From contig JALSOO010000209.1 in assembly GCA_026986355.1 (NCBI GenBank), positions 1-7,836 of the forward strand: 7,836 nucleotides of DNA, written 5' to 3'. Every line of letters starts with the position of its first letter. Within the stretch, counting starts at the first letter, position 1. The DNA comes from Campylobacteraceae bacterium (GTDB lineage Bacteria > Campylobacterota > Campylobacteria > Campylobacterales > Sulfurovaceae). Positions 1 through 5,329 of the stretch are shown piece after piece. The notes under the pieces were generated by a model. The model was not told where the DNA came from and made no database searches. It worked only from the letters and a program-made list of their open reading frames with translations. A program made the translations under genes and the position numbers.

Positions 1-672
1 CAGATTAATCATCTATATACAATTATCGTGATGAAAGAAGAAGAGGAGTATAAAACCTATATAAACCCTAGAATACTTAAAAATAGTGAACCATTTGATT
101 CAACAGAGAGTACAATCTATTACCCTAAAGTTGAAGTTACTATTCCTAGATACAAACATATAAAAGTTATTTATGAAGATGTCAATGGAGAGTCGAAACA
201 TGCAGATATAACCGACCCTAAAGTAGCTGTTGATTTTCAAAGAAAGATAGATTATCTTTATGGTGGAGATATACTTCTAAAAGTAAGTGAACAAAGAAGA
301 GAAGAGATTTTAAATGCTTTAAAAACTGATGGACTTATCCCTGATGCTTCACTAGAAGTATGTCCTACCGTTACTAAAAAAGATTATATTTTAAGTTTTA
401 ATGACAAGCTACTATTCTTTATGGGTCTATCTCTACTAACACCACTCTTCTCATTTGAAGCTTCAACCGTTTCAAATATATGGCTTTATGATAAAATAGC
501 ACTTATATTAGTTATTGGTTTAATGGTAGGATACTTTGTAATGGCACAAATAGAAGCCAAAGAGTTTAGACAATGTACCTCTTGCCAAGTAGGTAATCAA
601 TTAGGAATTATTGCAAAGAGAGTAGCAATAGCTATAATATTTGCTATTGCTGGGTATTTTTTATTAAACTAG
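1..672 (+). CDS. Peptide-deformylase-like pseudoenzyme with C-terminal membrane segments (5' partial)
   Basis: The reading frame is open from base 1, so the true start is upstream; the GTG/ATG at 28/31 is probably internal. The first visible residue, Gln, followed by INHLYTIIV and then YINPRIL, aligns with the deformylase stretch from the Gln of the GxGxAAxQ motif to the INP motif. The EGCLS motif position reads ESTIY (about residues 36-40 counted from base 1), so the Cys metal ligand is lost. The HExxH position reads RKIDY (81-85), so both His ligands and the catalytic Glu are lost. The downstream flank (IDYLYGGDILL) still fits the fold. After residue 130 come three hydrophobic segments (about 137-152, 165-182, 205-222) with a CTSC pair at 192-195. 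Deformylases remove formyl groups from nascent proteins; this copy should be catalytically dead and membrane-bound. Its role is unknown. The motif losses are seen directly; the family call is by recognition and fairly sure. Confidence 0.72.
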   Translation, partial: QINHLYTIIVMKEEEEYKTYINPRILKNSEPFDSTESTIYYPKVEVTIPRYKHIKVIYEDVNGESKHADITDPKVAVDFQRKIDYLYGGDILLKVSEQRREEILNALKTDGLIPDASLEVCPTVTKKDYILSFNDKLLFFMGLSLLTPLFSFEASTVSNIWLYDKIALILVIGLMVGYFVMAQIEAKEFRQCTSCQVGNQLGIIAKRVAIAIIFAIAGYFLLN

Positions 673-724
673 GAGAATGTTCTTTTTTCTTTAAAAATTA
701 CTCTTTTCTCTACACCTCTAACCC

Positions 725-1693
725 CTAAAGCCAAACACCATTTCTAAAATAGTAGATAATAACATATATACTAGATAGAACTACAAAGAGTGTAAGCATA
801 GAGATAACCAATCTACTATTTTTTATATATTTTCTTGTTGTCCATATAGAAGAGAGTGCATCACTGATACCTATAAAAGTACCTAAAAATAGAGAACCCC
901 AAATGATATAACCTATATAGAAGTAATCAGATTGAAGCATACAAAAAGGGCATTTATGAGTTGGGAGTTGATATATGTATGTTCCAAAAAAGTAGACTAC
1001 AGCGTAATATGCTAGATATAAAAAGAGAAGATTACTCACTATATAGAGTACTCTGTAGTTTGTTTTTAGGGTTAAAATTGTCAAAAAGTAGAGTAGATAG
1101 AAGAGTGTCAATAACAGAGGGATAGTTAGTCCAAATGGTAGTGGATTTGCTCCCTCTAACTGCCCAAAAAGGGTAGAGCAACAGCTTACAGGTTGATGAG
1201 TGTCAATATTTGTAAAGTATTGAAAATCTAAAAAGAGTTCAAAAATTATAGAGATAAAAATAGCTATAAAAAGCAATGATTTCTTTTTCATATGGAGATA
1301 GTTTTTGGTATGGGTATCATAAGAGTTTAGATAGAACCACAGGATTAAAGTAGCAATTATAATTAGTTTAAATAGAAGTAGATATGTCCCATACTCATTT
1401 GCTGTCACTACTCCTGCCCCACACATAGCACCAGCTATCAATATAGATAGAGAATCAATAGTAAAAACAAAATAGATAAGCAGTATAAATTTGATTATAA
1501 ATAGAAAAATAGTTATGGTACTGACTAAGTACGCCTCTTTTTCTAATCTAAACTGCTTTTGGCTAAAGCTATCAAAATCCCATTTGATTACTATTTTTAT
1601 AGAGACTACAAAGGCTATAAAGAGTAGTACAAAGAGGAGAGACTCACTCAATAGATAGATAATAACTTGATTGGAAAAGAGTATCTCATTCAT
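725..1693 (-). CDS. Polytopic membrane protein with five predicted periplasmic cysteines
   Basis: This 322-residue protein has about eight membrane helices (roughly 11-36, 56-79, 103-123, 138-160, 188-209, 214-238, 257-276, 294-316). The positively charged loops (37-55, 124-138, 210-214, 287-294) are the even-side loops, which by the positive-inside rule puts both ends in the periplasm. All five cysteines then fall in periplasmic loops: Met90-Cys91, Cys171-Cys172 (His166 nearby), and His247-x-Cys248-Pro-Phe-Cys251-Met252. This clustering suggests a metal site or a thiol/disulfide relay. It is the last gene of the minus-strand operon; its ATG overlaps the end of the ATPase gene by 8 bases, so translation is probably coupled. 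I do not recognise the family with certainty. The CPFC loop recalls DsbB/VKOR-type thiol oxidoreductases, but helix number and order do not clearly match. No clear terminator follows it. Confidence 0.8.
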   Translation of the reverse strand: MNEILFSNQVIIYLLSESLLFVLLFIAFVVSIKIVIKWDFDSFSQKQFRLEKEAYLVSTITIFLFIIKFILLIYFVFTIDSLSILIAGAMCGAGVVTANEYGTYLLLFKLIIIATLILWFYLNSYDTHTKNYLHMKKKSLLFIAIFISIIFELFLDFQYFTNIDTHQPVSCCSTLFGQLEGANPLPFGLTIPLLLTLFYLLYFLTILTLKTNYRVLYIVSNLLFLYLAYYAVVYFFGTYIYQLPTHKCPFCMLQSDYFYIGYIIWGSLFLGTFIGISDALSSIWTTRKYIKNSRLVISMLTLFVVLSSIYVIIYYFRNGVWL

Positions 1694-2354
1694 CTATCTT
1701 ACCATCAAACATCGGAACGATACGACTTTTAAAGTTTAAATTTTCAAAAAGAGGGTCATGTGTTGCGATTACAATAGTTTTGCCCATAAGATGAAGCTCT
1801 TTTATCGTCTCTATAAATAAAATAGAGTTTTGGCTATCTAAATTGGCTGTTGGTTCGTCACACACAATAATATCTGGGTCTGCTACCAATGCTCTAGCAA
1901 TAGCACATCTCTGCTTCTCTCCACCAGATAGACGTGATGCAACCAATGAGCGTTTATGGTAGATATTGGCAACTTTTAGTGATTTATCCACAGCTCTATA
2001 AATATCATCTAGTGGTAAACCTGATGGAATCAATGGAACAGTTACATTTTCATAAACAGATAGATTCTCAAAGAGATTAAAGTGTTGAAAAATCATACCA
2101 ATTTTTTTAGCACGTATTTTAGAGGCGAAAATATCTGGTAGTTTGGAGATAGGCTCATCATCTATCAATACTTTGCCCTTGGAGGGTCTATCTAATCCAG
2201 CGATAATAGAGAGTAGTGTGGTTTTTCCACTACCACTAATCCCTTTCAAGATAATGCACTCTCCTCTTTTGATATGCAGATTAATATCAATTAGAATCTT
2301 GCTCTCATCTTGTTGATGATAGAAACTCTTGGATAGATTCTCTACTCTTATCAT
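1686..2354 (-). CDS. ABC transporter ATP-binding protein, LolD/MacB type
   Basis: A complete 222-residue ATPase with every expected motif: Walker A GISGSGKTT (38-46), Q-loop Gln90, signature LSGGEKQ (142-148), Walker B IIVCDEP with Asp166/Glu167, D-loop Asp173, and switch His199. The FQHFNLFENLSVYENV region and the overall length are typical of LolD/MacB/FtsE-like ATPases that pair with FtsX-type permeases. I chose the ATG at 2354 because it begins the conserved MIRVENLSKSF and overlaps the permease stop as ATGA; a longer frame reaching 2393 would add 13 non-family residues lying within the permease gene. The protein should sit on the cytoplasmic face and drive its neighbour, the FtsX-type permease. 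The family is certain; what the transporter acts on is not shown by the ATPase. It resembles the LolD/MacB group rather than NosF, the ATPase of the classical NosDFY system. Confidence 0.95.
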   Translation of the reverse strand: MIRVENLSKSFYHQQDESKILIDINLHIKRGECIILKGISGSGKTTLLSIIAGLDRPSKGKVLIDDEPISKLPDIFASKIRAKKIGMIFQHFNLFENLSVYENVTVPLIPSGLPLDDIYRAVDKSLKVANIYHKRSLVASRLSGGEKQRCAIARALVADPDIIVCDEPTANLDSQNSILFIETIKELHLMGKTIVIATHDPLFENLNFKSRIVPMFDGKIDE

Positions 2355-3526
2355 AACATTGCCTCTTTTGGATTGGTGACAGATACTCTCCATACAGGTA
2401 CAATTACAGCTATAATAAAGGGTACGGCATAGAGTAAAAAGATAGAACTCAATGTTGCTATATCAATTATAGGTATAAAGCTTACACTATTTTGGAGATT
2501 CTGCCCACCTAAAAAGATATTTTTGAGTAGAGGTGCATTATAGATATAGACAAAGATATATGCTATAAAAATACCTATGATATAAGAGGTAACTATCAAG
2601 ATAAAGCTCTCCATAAATTTAAGTCTCAAAACATCATTGATACTCCACCCCAAAGCCCTAAGTAGTCCAATCTCTCTCTTTTCTGTGGAGTAGACCATAT
2701 TGTAGCGTTGGTATAGAATAAGAGAGAATGTCATTATTAAGATTAAAAAGATAATAAGAAAAAATCCACTCTTATAGTTGTATAGAGTCTCGTATGATTT
2801 TTTGACCTCATTTTTATCTACTACTCCTAAATCATAGTGTAATGATAAGAGTTTATCCTCTATATTTGACCACTCATCAGGGTTTGGCACATTAAAGGCA
2901 ATATCGGTAACCTCATCTTGAGTATATCCTAAAACCTCTCTAGCTAAATCAATAGGCATAATAATCATATCATTAGATAAAAGTCGTGTCTCTTTTGGAA
3001 CTATTTTGGCTATCTTTATATCTATAAATTTACCTTTTGGTGTTAAAAACTTATAACTGTTATTATAGAAATTCTTTTGTAGATACTCCTTGACTCCCTC
3101 TCCTACAATCATATTGTTTCCTGTTAGAAAAGCCTTTATATCTATGCTATCTATAAGTTTTTCTAAACTTTTATGGCTCTCTTCCTCAAAAGCATCAATA
3201 CCCATAATCAAAAATGATTTACCCTTTGGTCTGAAAAAGTATCGTCCATAGACTCTAGGGGTTACTTTGGTAACTCCATAAATATCAAACAGCTCATCAC
3301 TCCACTCTATCGGAGTAGAACGATTGACCCCTCCTTGTAGACGACTAATTACAAAATCGGGTTGAGGCTTTAATGTCTGCTCCAATGAGAAACGAATAGA
3401 GGAGGAGATAAATAAAACAGAAGATAGTATAAATATCAAAAGTATAGAGATAACTATGATAGTAAGATGTTTACTACGCTCTTTAAAGAGTTGCAGACTC
3501 AAAAAGTACCAAAATGCTCTATTCAT
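2351..3526 (-). CDS. FtsX/MacB-type ABC transporter permease
   Basis: This 391-residue protein has one membrane helix near the N terminus (about 21-43), a large extracytoplasmic domain (about 44-253, MacB periplasmic-core-like), and three more helices (about 256-273, 306-330, 360-382). The cytoplasmic stretch STEKREIGLLRALGWS after helix 2 is the typical FtsX-family coupling segment that contacts the ATPase, and the C-terminal PVWRVSVTNPKEAML is also typical (family: PxxRaarl.P.eaLr). This is the type VII fold, which transmits ATP-driven motion to the periplasm and normally works as a dimer. One permease gene is present, so a homodimer is likely. I start at ATG 3526; an in-frame TTG at 3532 would add two residues. 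It overlaps the upstream small gene by 8 bases and the ATPase gene by 4. The substrate is unknown. Its place beside NosL-family genes suggests copper or thiol handling in the envelope. Confidence 0.92.
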   Translation of the reverse strand: MNRAFWYFLSLQLFKERSKHLTIIVISILLIFILSSVLFISSSIRFSLEQTLKPQPDFVISRLQGGVNRSTPIEWSDELFDIYGVTKVTPRVYGRYFFRPKGKSFLIMGIDAFEEESHKSLEKLIDSIDIKAFLTGNNMIVGEGVKEYLQKNFYNNSYKFLTPKGKFIDIKIAKIVPKETRLLSNDMIIMPIDLAREVLGYTQDEVTDIAFNVPNPDEWSNIEDKLLSLHYDLGVVDKNEVKKSYETLYNYKSGFFLIIFLILIMTFSLILYQRYNMVYSTEKREIGLLRALGWSINDVLRLKFMESFILIVTSYIIGIFIAYIFVYIYNAPLLKNIFLGGQNLQNSVSFIPIIDIATLSSIFLLYAVPFIIAVIVPVWRVSVTNPKEAML

Positions 3527-3749
3527 AGACAAAATCCATCTTTTTTAATGTTGGCATATCGGGATAAGTAGAGTTATAGAGAGTCTCATCATAAGCAACT
3601 GATAGTGATAGCTTTGAGTAGTGGGTTAGTTCTGTTAGAGTTACTAATTTATCTACTCTCTCTTTAGTAGGATAGATATAGTAGTGTAGAGTTATAGTAA
3701 AAATCATAACTATCAATAGCAAAAGTAGTGTCAAAAGGGATTTAATCAT
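3519..3749 (-). CDS. Small single-pass membrane-anchored protein, unknown function
   Basis: The 76-residue product has an N-terminal hydrophobic helix (about 4-24), then a polar domain of about 50 residues, rich in Tyr, Thr and Leu, that should lie in the periplasm. There are no cysteines or histidine clusters that would bind metal; a single Met-Pro pair and two His are scattered. The helix runs straight into HYYIYPTKE, so the protein looks anchored rather than secreted. It begins 8 bases before the end of the second NosL gene and overlaps the permease ATG by 8 bases. It is therefore almost certainly translated as part of the operon, which is the main reason to accept so small a gene. I do not recognise the family. 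It could be an accessory subunit that ties the NosL-family proteins to the permease, but this is inference from position only. Confidence 0.72.
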   Translation of the reverse strand: MIKSLLTLLLLLIVMIFTITLHYYIYPTKERVDKLVTLTELTHYSKLSLSVAYDETLYNSTYPDMPTLKKMDFVYE

Positions 3750-4428
3750 TATACTCTATACCATCAAGAGCCATTACAATATTAGGGGTAATCTCTTTAA
3801 ATTGAATCATTTTATCTCCATTATGCTCTCTCATAAAGTTTTTTGCTTCCTCTTTTTTCTCAAAAGGAACTAACTCATCTCCCATAGGGCCATAAACATT
3901 AGAACCTAGAACATAAAAGGCATCTTTGGCATCTATCTCTTTTAGAGTATAAAAATCTGTAACCTTCATCTCTCTAATTCTATCTCTATGATATGGAAAA
4001 TCTGAATCGAAGATATAGTATTTCATCATATCTTTCACTCCATCAAAATAGTATACTTTACCATCTATCTGCATCAATGCAACCCATTTAGGATATTTAT
4101 TTATAAACATACCACAAACAGGACATCTACTATCCTTTGGCACGACTATTCTCTCTATCCTATCACTACTCTTTTTTGAGATTAAAAAGTAGCTCAATGC
4201 CTCTATATTTCTCTTATTTAATCTAATACAAGGCTCTATTTTATCTAATTGTTTGTAGATTTCTATTAAATCTTTACCTTTAATATGAGATAGTTTATTC
4301 TCATCACAAACCTTTTGTGAGATTTTTTTACCCTTTTGAATTAAATGAGATAATCTAGCAGGAGATAGGCTAGAACTCTCCTCTTGTGCATAGAGGAGAT
4401 AGGAGAGTATGATAAATAGTTTTATCAC
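3742..4428 (-). CDS. NosL-family copper-binding protein with an extra N-terminal domain
   Basis: The GTG start at 4428 directly follows the stop of the preceding gene and opens a good signal peptide (MIKLFIILSYLLYA, likely cut before QEE). No ATG serves as well, so the GTG is chosen. The mature protein has two parts. Residues about 22-85 form a small domain with GKKISQKVC (Cys41) and a second Cys67; it resembles a cytochrome-c-like helix pattern without the CxxCH haem motif. Residues about 95-215 are a NosL domain: CPVCGM (102-107), then YYFDGVKDMMKYY, FYVLGSNVYGPMGDELVPF and the FxxxxEAxxFM helix. NosL proteins bind Cu(I) in the periplasm and hand it to N2O reductase maturation. Unlike classical NosL there is no lipobox, so this one should be soluble in the periplasm. 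Copper binding is family knowledge; the destination of the copper is unknown. Confidence 0.87.
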   Translation of the reverse strand: MIKLFIILSYLLYAQEESSSLSPARLSHLIQKGKKISQKVCDENKLSHIKGKDLIEIYKQLDKIEPCIRLNKRNIEALSYFLISKKSSDRIERIVVPKDSRCPVCGMFINKYPKWVALMQIDGKVYYFDGVKDMMKYYIFDSDFPYHRDRIREMKVTDFYTLKEIDAKDAFYVLGSNVYGPMGDELVPFEKKEEAKNFMREHNGDKMIQFKEITPNIVMALDGIEYND

Positions 4429-4896
4429 CTATTTAAGCTCTTTTTTGACTATTTTTACCACCTCATTAAAGCTTTTTACCTCTCCAGAAAACTTTTTGGC
4501 AAAAGCTTGTGCCTCTTTTTTGGTAGCAAAGGCATATTTACTAACTTTGCTCATTGTTCCTTTTTTATTGCTACCTACAACATACCATGCACTCTTTGCA
4601 TCTATAAACTTTAGGCTATTGGTATCAACCACTTTTACATTATGAAAATGGTGTTTATCCATAGTTGCTACCAAACAGTGTATAGAGCAATACTGTTTAA
4701 CAGTTCCATTATCATTTACACTATGATTTGTTTTGTAGAACATATTTAGAGTCATTCCACAATTTGGGCAAGAGAGTCTATTTTTACCCTTTTGAACTAT
4801 TTGAGCTTTATCTAATGGAACAGCTTGAAATCGTGTAGGCATATTAGCATATCCAAAAGCTATAAGTAGAGTCAGAAGTAGAAGAATTTTTTTCAT
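4429..4896 (-). CDS. NosL-family periplasmic protein, first gene of the operon
   Basis: The 155-residue protein begins with a Sec signal peptide (residues 1-17, Gly-Tyr-Ala before the likely cut) and has no lipobox cysteine. CPNCGM (43-48) is the NosL cysteine motif. A second pair, YCSIHC (Cys70, Cys74), and many histidines (58, 73, 82, 83, 85) follow. The YVVGSNKKGTMS segment and the FATKKEAQAFAKKFSG helix near the C terminus complete the NosL pattern. Family members bind Cu(I) and act as copper chaperones for periplasmic enzymes. The extra Cys pair and His cluster set this copy apart from the second NosL, which lacks them. A ribosome site AAGGAA lies four bases before the ATG, and a candidate promoter lies in the divergent region behind it. 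It is the promoter-proximal gene of the six-gene unit. The family is well supported; the metal and partner are inferred. Confidence 0.88.
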   Translation of the reverse strand: MKKILLLLTLLIAFGYANMPTRFQAVPLDKAQIVQKGKNRLSCPNCGMTLNMFYKTNHSVNDNGTVKQYCSIHCLVATMDKHHFHNVKVVDTNSLKFIDAKSAWYVVGSNKKGTMSKVSKYAFATKKEAQAFAKKFSGEVKSFNEVVKIVKKELK

Positions 4897-4915
4897 AAAT
4901 TTCCTTTTTTTTATA

Positions 4916-4921
4916 ATTTTA
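4916..4921 (-). promoter_or_regulatory. Candidate -10 box for the minus-strand NosL/ABC operon
   Basis: Read on the minus strand this is TAAAAT, about 20 bases before the ATG at 4896. The tandem 11-bp repeat covers its spacer and -35 region. An alternative TATAAA lies slightly closer to the gene. AT-rich DNA offers many such matches, so the exact box is uncertain, but a promoter must lie in this short divergent gap. Confidence 0.4.
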
Positions 4922-4925
4922 AAAC

Positions 4926-4947
4926 TTTAGTGTTAATTTAGTGTTAA
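4926..4947. repeat. Perfect tandem repeat of an 11-bp unit in the divergent promoter region
   Basis: TTTAGTGTTAA occurs twice with no gap, and the next three bases (TTT) begin a third copy. One helical turn separates equivalent bases, so both GTTAA cores face the same side of the DNA. This is the spacing of direct-repeat sites bound by OmpR/PhoB-family response regulators. It overlaps the likely -35 regions of both divergent promoters, so it could control the NosL/ABC operon and the small cysteine-protein gene together. The repeat is seen directly; regulator binding is inference. Confidence 0.6.
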
Positions 4948-4966
4948 TTTTTTTGTAAAAAAGAAG

Positions 4967-4972
4967 TATAAT
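4967..4972 (+). promoter_or_regulatory. -10 box (TATAAT) for the small cysteine-protein gene
   Basis: A perfect TATAAT lies 28 bases before the ATG at 5001, preceded by a T-rich stretch (4948-4954), the usual look of sigma-70 promoters in Campylobacterota. Transcription would start near 4979. The second copy of the 11-bp repeat ends 19 bases upstream, across the -35 position. Confidence 0.65.
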
Positions 4973-5000
4973 TCAAAGAAATCAACCAAAAGGATAAAAA

Positions 5001-5174
5001 ATGGCAGTACCTGAAGATATTGGATGTAAAAATATGGAGTGTAAAGAGTCTCCAAATTGTCAACGAACCGTTATCTATGAAAATAAAACAGCAAGAGAAG
5101 TAAGAAGTTTTGGAGGTACACCAGAGAAAGGGTGTGGAAAATTTATTCCAAAAGTAGATATGTCTTCAAACTGA
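5001..5174 (+). CDS. Small four-cysteine protein (57 residues), unknown function
   Basis: The ATG at 5001 is preceded by AAGGAT with seven bases to the start, and by a perfect -10 box, so this short frame has good signals for a real gene. The product begins MAVPEDIGCKNMECKESPNC and ends GCGKFIPKVDMSSN. Its four cysteines (9, 14, 20, 45) form C-x4-C-x5-C-x24-C, which is enough to hold one zinc ion or an iron-sulfur cluster. There is no signal peptide or membrane segment, so it should be cytoplasmic. It looks like a conserved small protein of this bacterial group, but I cannot name a family or function. It is divergent from the NosL/ABC operon and shares the promoter region with its tandem repeat, which could mean joint control. 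Metal binding is inferred from the cysteines only. Confidence 0.78.
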   Translation: MAVPEDIGCKNMECKESPNCQRTVIYENKTAREVRSFGGTPEKGCGKFIPKVDMSSN

Positions 5175-5223
5175 TTGTGATTTAATTACAACTTGAAATA
5201 GGGATTTTATCTCTCCTCTATCA

Positions 5224-5250
5224 GGTTTCTAGGTCTCTTTCCTAGATTCC
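5224..5250 (+). repeat. Imperfect stem-loop between the small gene and addB
   Basis: TCTAGG (5228-5233) pairs with CCTAGA (5241-5246) around a seven-base loop, and GG/CC (5224-5225 / 5249-5250) extends the stem past a TT/TT mismatch. No T-run follows, so it is not a standard terminator. It might be a processing or attenuation structure, or the remains of a repeat. Confidence 0.35.
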
Positions 5251-5281
5251 TACATCTACCCATTATGAGAAAAAAGCTATT

Positions 5282-5308
5282 GTTGAGACTTTAGAGAAAA
5301 AAGTCAAC
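5282..5308. repeat. Inverted repeat just upstream of the addB -10 box
   Basis: GACTTT (5287-5292) is inverted as AAAGTC (5300-5305), and GTT (5282-5284) pairs with AAC (5306-5308) past a two-base bulge. It ends nine bases before the TATACT box, so it covers the -35 area and could be an operator. It could equally be chance in AT-rich DNA. Confidence 0.3.
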
Positions 5309-5314
5309 TTTATC

Positions 5315-5323
5315 TGATATACT
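5315..5323 (+). promoter_or_regulatory. Extended -10 promoter (TGATATACT) directly before addB
   Basis: TG at 5315-5316, one base, then TATACT at 5318-5323 is an extended -10 element. Only six bases separate it from the ATG at 5330, so transcription from here would start at or next to the start codon and give a leaderless message. In keeping with this, no proper ribosome site is visible (AACGAG touches the ATG). Read-through from the small gene upstream is an alternative. Confidence 0.45.
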
Positions 5324-5329
5324 AACGAG

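Noticed and set aside
673..724. Possible terminator between the converging genes (AGA-ATGT-TCT followed by T-rich DNA)
   Set aside because: The stem is only three to six weak pairs, and no stronger hairpin is visible on either strand in this 52-base gap.
2355..2393. Longer N terminus for the ABC ATPase starting at 2393
   Set aside because: The added residues are not family-like and lie within the permease gene; the ATG at 2354 begins the conserved MIRVENL and makes a standard ATGA overlap.
4409..4645. Open frame on the plus strand opposite the first NosL gene
   Set aside because: It is low-complexity Thr/Leu/Phe sequence antisense to well-supported NosL genes and has no ribosome site.
725..4896. 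Calling the operon a standard nosDFYL cluster
   Set aside because: The permease is FtsX/MacB type, not NosY, the ATPase is LolD/MacB type, and no NosD beta-helix protein or nosZ is present.
5175..5191. Near-palindrome TTGTGATTTAATTACAA after the small gene, as a CRP/FNR site or terminator
   Set aside because: The half-site spacing does not fit CRP, the motif does not fit FNR, it lies far from the addB start, and no T-run follows for termination.
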